DNA of 64,000 bases, from positions 1,736,001 through 1,800,000 of the forward strand of contig NZ_CP025794.1 in NCBI RefSeq assembly GCF_002906655.1. Direction: 5' to 3'. Both the position numbers and the translations under genes were made by a program. The notes beneath the pieces were generated by a model. The model searched no databases and had not been told where the DNA came from. It saw only the letters and a program-made list of their open reading frames with translations. Below are positions 20,887-31,268 of this stretch, one piece after another (position 1 is the stretch's first letter; each line of letters starts with the position of its first letter). Origin of the DNA: Vibrio hyugaensis (GTDB taxonomy: Bacteria > Pseudomonadota > Gammaproteobacteria > Enterobacterales > Vibrionaceae).

Positions 20887-22200
20887 TTATGCATATTTCT
20901 CAGCAAGAGCCGCAAATGCGTCACCTCTTGCCATAAAGTTGTCGAATTGATCAAAGCTAGCACATGCCGGAGATAGCATCACCATATCGCCCGTATTTAA
21001 CTGCGAAGATATCTGTTGAATCACATCTTCCATGGTGTCGAAACGAGTTGCGGATTCATGCAGTGGCATAAAATCATCGCCATCTTTGCCAAAGCAGCAA
21101 AGTTGCAAATTAAGCGTCGCTAAGATCGGCTTTAATGGTGTGAAATCTGCGCCTTTACCAACACCACCAACCAACAAATACAATTTACCCATTGATTCTA
21201 AGCCAGAAAGCGCAGCCATAGTGCTCGCAATATTAGTTGCTTTGGAGTCATTCACCCATTTTACACCATGATTATCCGCAACCACTTGGCATCGATGTGT
21301 CAAACCAGTGTAAATTTTCAGTGCATTCAAGGATTTGTGATAATCCACATCCGCCGCTTTAAGCAGAGCAAGTACGACAAGAGCGTTAGCTAAGTTATGC
21401 TTACCAACCAACTTCAATTCATCACTGGCAATCACGCGCTGACCATGATCAAGCAACCAAGTACGGTTACCGTCAGATTCAAGTCCGTAAGCCTGCTCAT
21501 CACTACCAAACGTCACCAACGGCGTATCAGTGTCAGGAAAGGTTTCTTGATCATCACGGTTAACCACTGCCAGTTCGGCGTTATCAAAAATACGCAACTT
21601 CGCTTGTCGGTAGTCCGCCATGCCCTCATAACGATCCATATGATCTTCAGAAAGGTTAAGAAACGCGGCCGCTTTGAGTTTTAAGCTCGACGTGGTTTCC
21701 AGCTGGAAACTAGACAGCTCTAGCACATATAAATCAGCATCTTGGTTTAGTAAATCCAATGCAGGGACGCCAATATTTCCGCCAACCCCAACTTCTAAAC
21801 CAGCTCCCTTTGCCATCACGCCAGTCAGATCGGTAACCGTACTTTTGCCATTAGAGCCAGTAATCGCAATAACAGGTTTATCGACTGCCCACGCGAAGAG
21901 CTCGATATCACCAACAACTGGCTTTCCTTTCGCAAGAACCGATTGTATTTCTGGTGTCGCTAAGGCGATGCCTGGGTTAGTCACGACTAAGTCAGCTTCT
22001 GCAAGCCATTCGGTATTCCAACCACCGCTGTGGAGTTCTACCTGCTCTGGCAAACGCTCAGCCCCCGGAGGGTTAGTGCGCGTATCAATGACTTTGATCG
22101 TCAGTTGCGGTTGAGTTTTTGTGAGGTGTTTAACGACAGAGAGCCCGGTAATACCGAGCCCTACGACGACGACCTTATGTATGTTTTGCCAACGTTCCAT
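20887..22200 (-). CDS. murD: UDP-N-acetylmuramoylalanine--D-glutamate ligase
   Basis: 437 residues (E. coli 438). It adds D-glutamate to UDP-MurNAc-L-Ala in the cytosol. The N-terminal Rossmann loop is [16 protein letters not shown] (about residues 11-26). The ATP loop is [14 protein letters not shown] (about 111-124), followed by NIGVPAL and [10 protein letters not shown]. The C-terminal domain contains [15 protein letters not shown] and [11 protein letters not shown]. It lies 39 bp after mraY in the dcw operon. Confidence 0.97.
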   Translation of the reverse strand: MERWQNIHKVVVVGLGITGLSVVKHLTKTQPQLTIKVIDTRTNPPGAERLPEQVELHSGGWNTEWLAEADLVVTNPGIALATPEIQSVLAKGKPVVGDIELFAWAVDKPVIAITGSNGKSTVTDLTGVMAKGAGLEVGVGGNIGVPALDLLNQDADLYVLELSSFQLETTSSLKLKAAAFLNLSEDHMDRYEGMADYRQAKLRIFDNAELAVVNRDDQETFPDTDTPLVTFGSDEQAYGLESDGNRTWLLDHGQRVIASDELKLVGKHNLANALVVLALLKAADVDYHKSLNALKIYTGLTHRCQVVADNHGVKWVNDSKATNIASTMAALSGLESMGKLYLLVGGVGKGADFTPLKPILATLNLQLCCFGKDGDDFMPLHESATRFDTMEDVIQQISSQLNTGDMVMLSPACASFDQFDNFMARGDAFAALAEKYA

Positions 22201-22239
22201 ATTTGATCACGCAATTTGTCTTGTTCTTGGAAAGTGCGA

Positions 22240-23322
22240 TTAACGCACTTTCAGAGTCGCTAGACCAATCAGAACAAGAACCATAGAAATAATCCAGAAG
22301 CGCACGATTACGCGAGGCTCTGGCCAACCTTTTAATTCGTAGTGATGGTGAATCGGTGCCATACGGAAAATACGCTGACCACGTAGTTTATAAGAACCTA
22401 CCTGTAGAATTACCGATAGCGTTTCCATTACAAACACACCACCCATGATCACCAGTACCAACTCTTGACGAACCAGTACAGCGATAGTACCAAGCGCGCC
22501 ACCTAGAGCAAGTGAACCAACATCGCCCATGAATACTTGCGCTGGGTAAGTGTTGAACCACAAGAAACCAAGGCCCGCACCGACGATTGCAGTACAAACG
22601 ACAACCAGCTCAGAAGCGTGTGGGAGGTATGGAATATGAAGGTATTCAGAGAAGTTAATGTTACCTGTCGCCCAAGCAATTACAGCAAAGCCAGCCGCAA
22701 CCAGAACCGTTGGCATGATAGCCAAGCCGTCTAGGCCATCGGTTAGGTTTACCGCATTACTAGTACCCACAATAACGAAGTAAGTGAGGATAATGTACAT
22801 CAAACCAAGTTGCGGCATGATGTCTTTAAAGAATGGCACAACAAGTTGAGTAGCTGCGGTATCTTTGCCGTAAGCGTACAGCGCAAACGCCACGACAAAT
22901 GCAATCAGCGACTGCCAAAAGTACTTCCAACGAGCAATCAGACCGTCGGTATTCTTACGAACGACTTTACGATAGTCATCAACAAAACCAATCGCCCCAT
23001 AACCAAGCAGTACCGTCAGCACCGCCCACACGTATGGGTTCGATAAATCAGTCCATAAAAGAATAGTGATAGAAATAGCAGCCAAAATCATGATGCCCCC
23101 CATTGTTGGGGTACCACGCTTGCTAAAGTGAGACTCTGGACCTTCGTTACGAACAACCTGACCAATTTGTAGCATCTGTAGACGCTTGATCATGATAGGC
23201 CCCATCCATAAAGACAGACCTAAAGCAGTAAGTACACTAAGGATTGCTCGAAACGACAGGTATTCAAACAATCGGAAAAAAGACAGGTATGGCTGTAGCA
23301 GCTCGGCAAGCCAAATAATCAT
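22240..23322 (-). CDS. mraY: Phospho-MurNAc-pentapeptide translocase (lipid I synthase)
   Basis: 360 residues, same as E. coli MraY. This integral membrane enzyme attaches phospho-MurNAc-pentapeptide to undecaprenyl phosphate. About ten transmembrane helices are apparent. The catalytic aspartates lie in [16 protein letters not shown] and in [26 protein letters not shown] and [13 protein letters not shown] near the C-terminus are family signatures. The stop of murF and the start of mraY share one base, consistent with coupled translation. Confidence 0.98.
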   Translation of the reverse strand: MIIWLAELLQPYLSFFRLFEYLSFRAILSVLTALGLSLWMGPIMIKRLQMLQIGQVVRNEGPESHFSKRGTPTMGGIMILAAISITILLWTDLSNPYVWAVLTVLLGYGAIGFVDDYRKVVRKNTDGLIARWKYFWQSLIAFVVAFALYAYGKDTAATQLVVPFFKDIMPQLGLMYIILTYFVIVGTSNAVNLTDGLDGLAIMPTVLVAAGFAVIAWATGNINFSEYLHIPYLPHASELVVVCTAIVGAGLGFLWFNTYPAQVFMGDVGSLALGGALGTIAVLVRQELVLVIMGGVFVMETLSVILQVGSYKLRGQRIFRMAPIHHHYELKGWPEPRVIVRFWIISMVLVLIGLATLKVR

Positions 23323-24686
23323 TAATAATACTCCTTCAAAGCAGCAGCGACTTCAAACATACGAGCACCGTTCGCTCCTTTCACCAACATTGTATGGTGT
23401 TGAGGTGCGGTTTGGTCTAGATGCTGCTTGATGTAGTCAATCATCTCTGGATGTGTCTCGAAATGGATGCCGTCACAAAGTTCGCTAATGACCTTCGTGT
23501 CTGCACCATACGTGAGAACGTGTTCAAATTTTTGTGGGGCAGCATGTTCCCCGACTTGACGATGAAGTGCAAGACTTTCCTCACCCAACTCCGCCATATT
23601 GCCTAAAATCAACCAACGCTCACCTTGGAACGCACTAAGCAAGTCCACCGCGGCCTTCATCGCTGGAACACTCGCATTATAGCTGTCATCAATTAGCTTG
23701 ATTTTATCGCTGAGTTCCTCAACTTCGACTCGACCTTTCACTTTGTTTAAATGTTTAAGGCCATCACGCACTTCTTCTAACGTCGCGCCCATCTGCAACG
23801 CAATGATAGAGGCCGCAATCGCGTTCGCAACGTTGTGTTGACCTATAATACCCAGAGACAGTTCAATTTCTTGTGAGTCTATTGCGAGATGTAGGTTAAA
23901 GCTTGCTTCGCCAGCGGCGTTCATCACAATATTTGTTGCATAAAAGTCAGCATCGGTGTTCGTTTGGGAAAACGTGATGACTTGCTTATCGGCAAGAACA
24001 TGGTTCCACTTCTCACCACCATTGCTATCGAGGTTCACAATCGCAACACCGCCAGCAGGCAATCCCTGATAAATCTCGCCTTTAGCCTGTTTTACGCCAT
24101 CAATCGAACCAAACCCCTCTAAGTGAGCGGCAGCTACGTTGTTGACTAACGCAATGTTCGGATGAACCAGTTGAGTCGTATATTCGATCTCACCAATATG
24201 GTTGGCTCCAAGTTCAATCACAGCGTAATCATCGTCTTGTTGCGATCTCAATAAGGTTAGCGGAACACCAATGTCATTGTTGAAGTTGCCCGCGGTAAAC
24301 AGTACTTTGCCTTTCAGCTGCAGGATACTTGCAACCATCTCTTTTACTGTAGTTTTGCCACAACTGCCTGTAATAGCCACTGTCGGTGTTTGACACGAAT
24401 TGTGTACCCAAGATGCGACTTCACCTAACGCAACCTTAGTATCGGTAACAACAACTTGAGGGACATTCACATTAAGTTGCTTTTGCACTAACAGTGCGCC
24501 CGCCCCTGACTCCACCGCTTGTTGGCAGAAATCGTGAGCATCAAAACGGTCTCCAACCAAAGCAACAAAAAGAGCACCTTGTTCGATGGCTCGAGTGTCG
24601 GTAGAAACAGATTCAATAGATAGGTCATTGCCAACCAGCTCACCGCCAGTCATATCCGCGACTTGAGAAAGCGTTACTGTGATCAT
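23322..24686 (-). CDS. murF: UDP-MurNAc-tripeptide--D-alanyl-D-alanine ligase
   Basis: 454 residues (E. coli 452). It adds D-Ala-D-Ala to complete the UDP-MurNAc-pentapeptide. The ATP loop [14 protein letters not shown] is at about residues 104-117, followed by [13 protein letters not shown] and [12 protein letters not shown]. The C-terminal domain has [19 protein letters not shown] and [12 protein letters not shown], both typical of MurF. It overlaps murE by 4 bases (ATGA). No gene for the D-Ala-D-Ala ligase is found in this cluster, so the dipeptide must come from a ddl gene elsewhere. Confidence 0.97.
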   Translation of the reverse strand: MITVTLSQVADMTGGELVGNDLSIESVSTDTRAIEQGALFVALVGDRFDAHDFCQQAVESGAGALLVQKQLNVNVPQVVVTDTKVALGEVASWVHNSCQTPTVAITGSCGKTTVKEMVASILQLKGKVLFTAGNFNNDIGVPLTLLRSQQDDDYAVIELGANHIGEIEYTTQLVHPNIALVNNVAAAHLEGFGSIDGVKQAKGEIYQGLPAGGVAIVNLDSNGGEKWNHVLADKQVITFSQTNTDADFYATNIVMNAAGEASFNLHLAIDSQEIELSLGIIGQHNVANAIAASIIALQMGATLEEVRDGLKHLNKVKGRVEVEELSDKIKLIDDSYNASVPAMKAAVDLLSAFQGERWLILGNMAELGEESLALHRQVGEHAAPQKFEHVLTYGADTKVISELCDGIHFETHPEMIDYIKQHLDQTAPQHHTMLVKGANGARMFEVAAALKEYY

Positions 24687-26164
24687 GATGAAAGCCCCAA
24701 TAGCGTCATGGCTGACTCGCGGTCAGAGTAATGGATGGTTCCAGAGTTTAGAATTTGGTAGTCCTCATGACCTTTACCTGCCAGAAGGATAATGTCTTGC
24801 AGAGAAGCATGTTCCAGTGCGTAAGACAGCGCTTTAAAACGGTCATGCTGCACAATCGCCTCAGCAGGTTTTGTTAGGCCGGCCAGCATGTCTTTCATGA
24901 TCAGCACAGGGTCTTCACTGCGAGGGTTATCATCGGTAAGCACAATCTTGTCACCCAAACGCTCAGCGATTTCCGCCATCATTGGGCGCTTACCAGCATC
25001 ACGGTCACCACCACATCCGAAAATAGCCCAAAGCTCACCTTGGCAATGCACACGCAATGCTTGCAACGCTTTCTCTAGCGCGTCAGGTGTGTGGGCGTAA
25101 TCCACCACGACTTTTGCCTTGTCGTCAGCTTGGAAGAGTTCCATACGACCAAGTACGGGTTGCAATTGGCCGGCTGTCGCAAGCAACGTCGGCTTATCGA
25201 AACCTAGGCAAAGTAACGTTGTGAATGCCAACATCAGGTTCGCTGCATTGAACTCGCCAATCAGCGGTGCATGAAGTATTCCTTCACCAAACTTGCCATC
25301 AAACTCAATCGTAATGCCTGACTCTGCGTAAACAATGTCAGTAGCAAATACGGATTGTAGGAATTCTGAATTCGGCTTGAGTGAAACAGCTACGGCATTC
25401 GATAATTGCTTCGCCCACGCTGCTCCCACCGTATCATCGACATTGATGATCGCATGCTCGCATTGGTGAGTGGTAAACAGCATCAGCTTCGCCTTTGCAT
25501 ACTCTTCCATCGTGCCATGATAATCCAAGTGATCACGGCTCAGATTGGTAAACACACCAGCGGTAAAAGACAATGCTTTAACACGACCTTGAATCAGACC
25601 ATGAGAGGAAACTTCAAGCGCAGTGTATTGTGCTTTTTGCTCGGCGAGCGAGGATAGGGTCTTTTGGATTTCAACTGCGTTGCCTGTGGTGTTTGCGGCT
25701 TCTTGCAGATCATCTAGAAAGCCATTCCCCGTTGTCCCCATTACCGCCGCTTTGGAACCGACCAAATCAATCCATTGGGCAATAAGCTGAGTAATGGTGG
25801 TTTTACCGTTAGTACCAGTGACACCAATCAGCTCCATATTTGGATAACGGTAGAACTGACCTGCGATTTGAGAAAGGCACTTATCCAGTGCATCGAGGTA
25901 AATCACTGGAACATTATCAACAATCTCAATCGTACCGTGTGCTTTTCGCTCACAGGCTTGAGCGATCACCGCGTTAGCACCTTGCTGGATGGCCTTCGCG
26001 ATAAAATCACGTCCATCGACAGCATGGCCAATGATGGCAACAAAAGTAGTGCCGGACTGAACTCGTCTACTATCGAGTTCCAGTTCAGAGACAAGAACGG
26101 ACGACAAACTTGGGCAATCAACCCAATTGGAAAGCAGCGCGTCCATACTGATGGCTTTGGTCAT
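24683..26164 (-). CDS. murE: UDP-MurNAc-L-Ala-D-Glu--meso-diaminopimelate ligase
   Basis: 493 residues (E. coli 495). It adds the third residue of the stem peptide. The ATP loop is [14 protein letters not shown] (about residue 112) with [11 protein letters not shown] and [14 protein letters not shown] in the central domain. The C-terminal motif DDNPRSEDP carries DNPR, which marks meso-diaminopimelate rather than lysine specificity. That matches a Gram-negative wall and the dapB in the same window. Gene order ftsI-murE-murF is conserved; a 60-bp gap separates it from ftsI. Confidence 0.97.
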   Translation of the reverse strand: MTKAISMDALLSNWVDCPSLSSVLVSELELDSRRVQSGTTFVAIIGHAVDGRDFIAKAIQQGANAVIAQACERKAHGTIEIVDNVPVIYLDALDKCLSQIAGQFYRYPNMELIGVTGTNGKTTITQLIAQWIDLVGSKAAVMGTTGNGFLDDLQEAANTTGNAVEIQKTLSSLAEQKAQYTALEVSSHGLIQGRVKALSFTAGVFTNLSRDHLDYHGTMEEYAKAKLMLFTTHQCEHAIINVDDTVGAAWAKQLSNAVAVSLKPNSEFLQSVFATDIVYAESGITIEFDGKFGEGILHAPLIGEFNAANLMLAFTTLLCLGFDKPTLLATAGQLQPVLGRMELFQADDKAKVVVDYAHTPDALEKALQALRVHCQGELWAIFGCGGDRDAGKRPMMAEIAERLGDKIVLTDDNPRSEDPVLIMKDMLAGLTKPAEAIVQHDRFKALSYALEHASLQDIILLAGKGHEDYQILNSGTIHYSDRESAMTLLGLSS

Positions 26165-26224
26165 ATTTGTTCTCCGAGCTTTAGCTCAGCTTTCTAGATT
26201 TTGTTTCTCAGTAAACATCAAAGC

Positions 26225-28037
26225 CTACTGTTGGAATTTGTTTTCGTCAGGGGCAACATTCAGAATTTGCAGCGCGCCTTTCATGATTTCAGAAAAGACT
26301 GGCGAAGCAACTGAACCGCCATAGTAGTCATCACCTTGCGGTTCATTAACTACAACAACCAATGCAAGTCTTGGATCGCTCACAGGAGCAACACCGGCCG
26401 TGTAGTTGATGTACTCATCACTATAGCCACCAGCGGTTGCTTTTCGAGCCGTACCCGTTTTGGCGCCAACTCGATAGCCCGGAACCGCAGCACGACGGGC
26501 TGAACCGCCTTTTTGCGTTACCGTTTCCAGCATATCGAGTACAAGGCGTGCATTTTTTTGGCTAACGACTTGGCGAGCCATATCGTTATCGTTACTTTCG
26601 ATAATATGAATCGGCTCATATTTACCTAAGTTACCCAAGGTTGCGTAAGCATGCGCTAACTGAATTGGGGTCACCGATAAACCGTAACCAAAGGCGATGG
26701 TGGCGCGTTCAATTGGCGACCAACGCGAGCGACTCGGGAAAATACCCACAACTTCACCGACTAAGTTCAAGCCAGAAAGTTCTCCCAAACCAACAGAACT
26801 GTATAAACCAAGCAATGCTTCTACTGGCATACGCATAGCTAACTTGGTCACACCGATATTACTCGATTTCTTCAAGATGGTCGTTAAGCTCGCTTTCCCT
26901 ACCTTTGGTGCATCACGAACACGGCTGCCACCCAATTGAAGAATACCGTTTCCAGTATCGACGATGGTGTCTTTATCCGCGACCTCATTTTCTAAGGCGG
27001 CCAAAACAACGAATGGCTTAATTGTAGAGCCCGGCTCTAAAGAGTCGGTGATTACTCGGTTACGCATTTTGTAACTTTGCCAATCGCTACGATTATTTGG
27101 GTTATAAGATGGCGCGTTCACCATCGCCAACACAGCGCCCGTTTTTACATCAAGCACCACTACAGAACCAGATGTTGCGCGATGGTCAGCAACCGCTTGT
27201 TTAATTGCGCGATAAGCAACAGCTTGAATTCGCTGATCAATAGTCAGTTGTAGCGGTTTACCTTCTTGTTTCTCTTCAAGAGCAATATTCTCAACAACAC
27301 GGCCATAGCGGTCTTTACGAATGGTTTTCTTACCTGCAGCACCAGTTAACCATTCATCATAGCTTCGCTCTACACCTTCTAGACCATGACCATCAATCCC
27401 CGTAACACCGACTAAGTGAGCACTAACCTCACCAGCAGGATAGTAACGACGAGATTCAGACTTCAAGCCTACACCGGGTAGTTTGAGTTCACGAATGTAG
27501 TTAGCCATCGCAGGGCTTACCTGACGCTGAAGGTAGATAAAGCGACGCTTTTCATTTTTCTTGATCTTATTGATCAGGCCTTGTCGGTCCAAACCAAGAA
27601 CGTCAGCTAATGCATACCAACTTTTGGTTTGCTGTAGCGCGCCCTCTTTGAAGATGGTTTTTGGATCGGCCCATACAGCCTCAACAGGAACACTAACGGC
27701 AAGAGGTTCGCCATTGCGATCAGAGATTATACCGCGCGCAGAAGGAATGGCTTTAACACGGACTGAACGAAGGTCACCTTGCTTGATAAGGTTATCAGGC
27801 TCGATGATTTGAATGTAGGCAACGCGCCCAACGAGTAGGGCAAATGCACAAAAGACGAAAAAACAGCAGTAACTGAAAGCGCCAGCGAATCAAAAAGGAT
27901 TCGGGTTCAACAACGTCTGTTTCTTGAGGTTCTTTTGCTTCCTTGGTGGGTTGCGACTTTGCAGCAACCACTTTCTTTTCTTTGGCTGCTGGCTTGCGCG
28001 AATTTCCTTGTTTCGATTTGGCTTTCTTTCCAATCAT
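26225..28037 (-). pseudogene. ftsI: ftsI (septal transpeptidase PBP3), interrupted by a +1 frameshift in this sequence
   Basis: Two frames together encode a complete FtsI of about 603 residues. The first (28037 to about 27858) gives a long basic cytoplasmic tail and the first half of the membrane helix, RWRFQLLLFF. It then runs out of frame to a stop at 27795. The other frame continues from about 27856 with VFCAFALLVGRVAYIQIIEP and runs to 26225. The junction is a run of six T on the minus strand (A6 at 27858-27863); five would restore one frame. All catalytic motifs are intact downstream: STIK with the active serine (GSTIKPFVV), SSN (KKSSNIGV) and KTGTA. FtsI is the essential septal transpeptidase partner of FtsW, so a true null is unlikely. 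The start overlaps ftsL by 4 bases. Confidence 0.9.
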
Positions 28038-28351
28038 TTTAGCGTGATAACCACTTCTTTATCGCCATCTGGTCGTTTCATTTCAAGATCCTTCTTTGCC
28101 AAGTCTTGAACGCGACTGTGTTCCGCGAGGGCTGTTTCTTCCAACATTAGGTTGCGCCATTCGCTATCCAATCGCTCTCGCTCAACCAATGTATGATCTT
28201 TTTCAGTGATCGCTTGACGCGCATGATGGGTGGCAAAGACCACTCCCATTGCCGATGAAAATATTAAAATCATCAACAATAACGACCAGCGACCAACGGA
28301 AATCAAATCCGTCGCAATCAACTTAGCAAGATTAGGAGTGGTTTTCGTCAT
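28034..28351 (-). CDS. ftsL: Cell division protein FtsL
   Basis: 105 residues. It is a small bitopic membrane protein that forms the FtsQLB complex and activates FtsWI. One transmembrane helix lies at about residues 22-42 (WSLLLMILIFSSAMGVVFAT). A periplasmic coiled coil with heptad-like leucines follows (LVERERLDSEWRNLMLEETA). The C-terminal part RVQDLAKKDLEMKRP is typical of gammaproteobacterial FtsL. It lies 5 bp after rsmH and overlaps ftsI by 4 bases. Confidence 0.95.
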   Translation of the reverse strand: MTKTTPNLAKLIATDLISVGRWSLLLMILIFSSAMGVVFATHHARQAITEKDHTLVERERLDSEWRNLMLEETALAEHSRVQDLAKKDLEMKRPDGDKEVVITLK

Positions 28352-28356
28352 AATAA

Positions 28357-29307
28357 TTAAAGCTTTTCTGCAATTCTTAGTACTGAACTACGAGAGCGAG
28401 GGTTGAGTTCGATTTCTTGCTTCGTTGGCTTAATCGCCTTGCTCACCGCTTTCATGTTTGCACTGCCCAATGCTCGGATTTGTTCTTCCGTCATTGGGAT
28501 GCCATGTGGCACTTCTGGGCCTTTGCTCTCTTTACGGATAAAGCGTTTCACCATACGGTCTTCCAACGAATGGAAGCTGATGACCGATAGGCGACCTTCT
28601 GGAGCAAGAATGCTCGCAGCGCCTTTTAATGCCGTATCAATTTCTTCTAGTTCACTGTTGATGTAAATGCGAAAAGCCTGAAAAGCACGAGTCGCTGGGT
28701 GTTTTTTCTCTTTGAAACTCTTTGGTGCGGCGTCCGAAATCAGCTTTGCTAGTTGACCAGTGCGAACCATCGGCTCGTTCTCTTCATCTTCGCGGTATGC
28801 CACGATTGCTTTGGCAATGCGACGTGCATGTTTGTCTTCACCAAACTCACGAATCACCCAAGTGATATCATCGAGATCAGCTTCCATCAACCATTGTGAA
28901 ACTGGAACGCCAGAAGTCGGGTCCATACGCATATCTAACGGGCCATCTTTCATAAAGCTAAAGCCACGTTCAGCATCATCAAGCTGTGGAGAAGAAACGC
29001 CAAGGTCTAGTAAGACACCATCGACTTTACCCACAAGATCGTACTCTTCTGCATACTGCGCCATGCCTGAAAATGGACCATGGATGATAGTAAAACGAGG
29101 ATCGTCAATTTTTCCAGCTTCAGCAATCGCTTGAGGATCGCGATCGATGCTGTACAAACGGCCGTTTTCGCCTAATTTCGACAAGATAGTTCGGCTGTGA
29201 CCGCCACGGCCAAATGTTCCATCGATATAGATACCATCGGGTTTGATAGCCAAGCCATCAATGGATTCATTTAATAACACTGAGATATGTTGAAATGTTT
29301 CGGTCAT
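28357..29307 (-). CDS. rsmH: 16S rRNA (cytosine-1402 N4)-methyltransferase
   Basis: 316 residues (E. coli 313). It methylates N4 of C1402 in the ribosomal P site; the partner 2'-O-methylation of the same base is by RsmI, also encoded in this window. The SAM-binding motif is [16 protein letters not shown] (about residues 27-42), with [20 protein letters not shown] (about 99-118) and [15 protein letters not shown] (about 238). It is the first gene of the dcw transcript here. No mraZ precedes it; the terminator of rnpB lies about 130 bp upstream. A possible -35 TTGACG is near 29425-29432, without a clear -10. Confidence 0.97.
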   Translation of the reverse strand: MTETFQHISVLLNESIDGLAIKPDGIYIDGTFGRGGHSRTILSKLGENGRLYSIDRDPQAIAEAGKIDDPRFTIIHGPFSGMAQYAEEYDLVGKVDGVLLDLGVSSPQLDDAERGFSFMKDGPLDMRMDPTSGVPVSQWLMEADLDDITWVIREFGEDKHARRIAKAIVAYREDEENEPMVRTGQLAKLISDAAPKSFKEKKHPATRAFQAFRIYINSELEEIDTALKGAASILAPEGRLSVISFHSLEDRMVKRFIRKESKGPEVPHGIPMTEEQIRALGSANMKAVSKAIKPTKQEIELNPRSRSSVLRIAEKL

Positions 29308-29442
29308 AGCTTTCTCGTTGAATGATCTTGAAGCGATTCTTTAGTGTACTGATTTCCCACATCATCGCCACCTCAAGTCTAAAGTTAGACGTGATTCAGC
29401 GCCAAGTTTATTGGTAATGACATAGTTTGCGTCAATAAAATG

Positions 29443-29476
29443 CAAAAAACCCATCACTACCGAAGTAGTGATGGGT
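29443..29476 (-). terminator. Rho-independent terminator of rnpB
   Basis: ACCCATCACTAC (29449-29460) and GTAGTGATGGGT (29465-29476) form a perfect 12-bp stem with a CGAA loop (TTCG on the RNA strand). On the minus strand it is followed by TTTTTT, just after the mature 3' end of the RNA. Confidence 0.93.
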
Positions 29477-29483
29477 CTCGAAT

Positions 29484-29912
<429 letters not shown>

Positions 29913-29920
29913 GAGGGCGG

Positions 29921-29949
29921 ATTGTATAGAGTTATCTACTCAGAGTCTA
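29921..29949 (-). promoter_or_regulatory. Promoter of rnpB
   Basis: TAGACT (29949-29944) and TACAAT (29926-29921) are separated by 17 bases on the minus strand. The -10 box lies within TATACAAT, 8 bases before the inferred 5' end of the RNA, with a G/C-rich discriminator (CCGCCCTC). Confidence 0.75.
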
Positions 29950-30336
29950 GTGAGATCACAGAATTGCTGAAAACGGCGGGTTAAGTGCTCAAAAAGACAG
30001 CAGCGAATGGAAACGCTTCGCTCCGAGAGAAAAAAAATGGAGCACTGCGGTTTGGGACTCGGGATCATGATGCTCCGAAGGATGGCCTTGAAAGTAAAGT
30101 GGGAAAATAAATGCACAGTTACATTAACAACGCACTTCTTAACCCTGTCTATGTAAGATTAAAAACTCCTGCACTCATAAACAACAAAAGGAGAGTCGCG
30201 TTAACGGCTCCCCTTCTTAATCTTATCTAGATAACTAGGAAAACTAACGGCTCTTAAAGGAAACTACCAAAGCGCACCTCTCGATTATCACATCTCAAAG
30301 CAAAGTGCTCCCGAAGCGCCAACGCTCTACGGACTT
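29950..30336. other. rsmI-rnpB intergenic region, no gene recognised
   Basis: Nearly 400 bases without a plausible coding frame. On the minus strand GAGCCG and CGACTC (about 30191-30208) can form a short hairpin followed by TCCTTTTGTTGTTT, which may be the rsmI terminator or the end of a small RNA. Nothing else is recognised. Confidence 0.4.
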
Positions 30337-31200
30337 CTAGTTCAGATTCTCTAAGCCCCACTTATAAAGTGCGTTCTTTTTCAGACTGTAGATTTCTGCG
30401 GCTAATGCTGCAGCTTTCTTTAACGGCAGTTCTTTCGTCAGAATAGCCAAAGTGCGGGTCGCTTCGTCTGGTAGCGATTCTTCGCTTGAATCACGGTGAC
30501 CGTGAATAAGGAGTACCATCTCGCCACGTTGTTGGTTTCCGTCACTTTTCACCCATTCAATCAATTCGCCAAGTGGCATTCCCTGAATAGTTTCAAAGGT
30601 TTTCGTTAACTCACGAGCTAACACGACTTCTCGTTCTGGACCAAGAACGTCTAACATGTCTTGTAGAGAGTCTAAAATGCGATGCGGTGATTCATAAAAG
30701 ATACAAGTGCGTTCCACTGACGCAATTTCTAAGAACTTGTCTTTACGGCCTTTGCTTTTCGGTGGTAGAAAGCCTTCAAAGCTAAAACGATCCGATGGCA
30801 AACCAGACGCACTTAACGCAGTGATGACCGCACACGCACCAGGAAGAGGCACAACTCTAACGCCCGCTTGACGACATTTTGTTACCAAGTGGTATCCTGG
30901 ATCGCTTATTAGCGGCGTACCAGCGTCAGACACCAAAGCGATTGACTGACCTGATAGTAGCTTTTCAACCAAAACTTGGGCTTTTTGCTGCTCGTTATGA
31001 TCGTGTAGCGCGAAAGTTTTGGTTTGGATATTGAAGTGAGACAGTAATTTGCCCGTATGTCGAGTATCCTCAGCGGCAATGATGTCCACATTCGACAGAA
31101 CTTCGATAGCACGTTGAGTGATATCCGCTAAATTTCCGATTGGAGTCGGTACGATGTAGAGAGTTGGCCCCTCATTCGGCAACTTATTTTTATCTGTCAT
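30337..31200 (-). CDS. rsmI: 16S rRNA (cytidine-1402 2'-O)-methyltransferase
   Basis: 287 residues (E. coli 286). It is a SAM-dependent tetrapyrrole-methylase-fold enzyme that 2'-O-methylates C1402, the base also modified by RsmH. Recognisable segments are [18 protein letters not shown] (about residues 14-31), [25 protein letters not shown] (about 109) and the [20 protein letters not shown] loop. The gene is divergent from lpoA, as rsmI is from lpoA in E. coli. A TATAAT-like -10 (31254-31249) lies in the shared gap. Confidence 0.97.
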   Translation of the reverse strand: MTDKNKLPNEGPTLYIVPTPIGNLADITQRAIEVLSNVDIIAAEDTRHTGKLLSHFNIQTKTFALHDHNEQQKAQVLVEKLLSGQSIALVSDAGTPLISDPGYHLVTKCRQAGVRVVPLPGACAVITALSASGLPSDRFSFEGFLPPKSKGRKDKFLEIASVERTCIFYESPHRILDSLQDMLDVLGPEREVVLARELTKTFETIQGMPLGELIEWVKSDGNQQRGEMVLLIHGHRDSSEESLPDEATRTLAILTKELPLKKAAALAAEIYSLKKNALYKWGLENLN

Positions 31201-31254
31201 TTGTTTACGATCACTTCAACGATTAATATAGAGACAATTTTGTACAAAATTATA
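31201..31254. promoter_or_regulatory. Divergent rsmI/lpoA promoters with a 16-bp palindrome
   Basis: For lpoA, TTGTTT (31201-31206) and TAATAT (31224-31229) are 17 bases apart on the plus strand. For rsmI, TATAAT is on the minus strand at 31254-31249. The perfect palindrome AATTTTGTACAAAATT occupies 31236-31251, at the expected lpoA start point and overlapping the rsmI -10. It could be an operator or a consequence of overlapping A/T-rich promoter elements. Confidence 0.5.
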
Positions 31255-31268
31255 GAGAACTCACGGCA

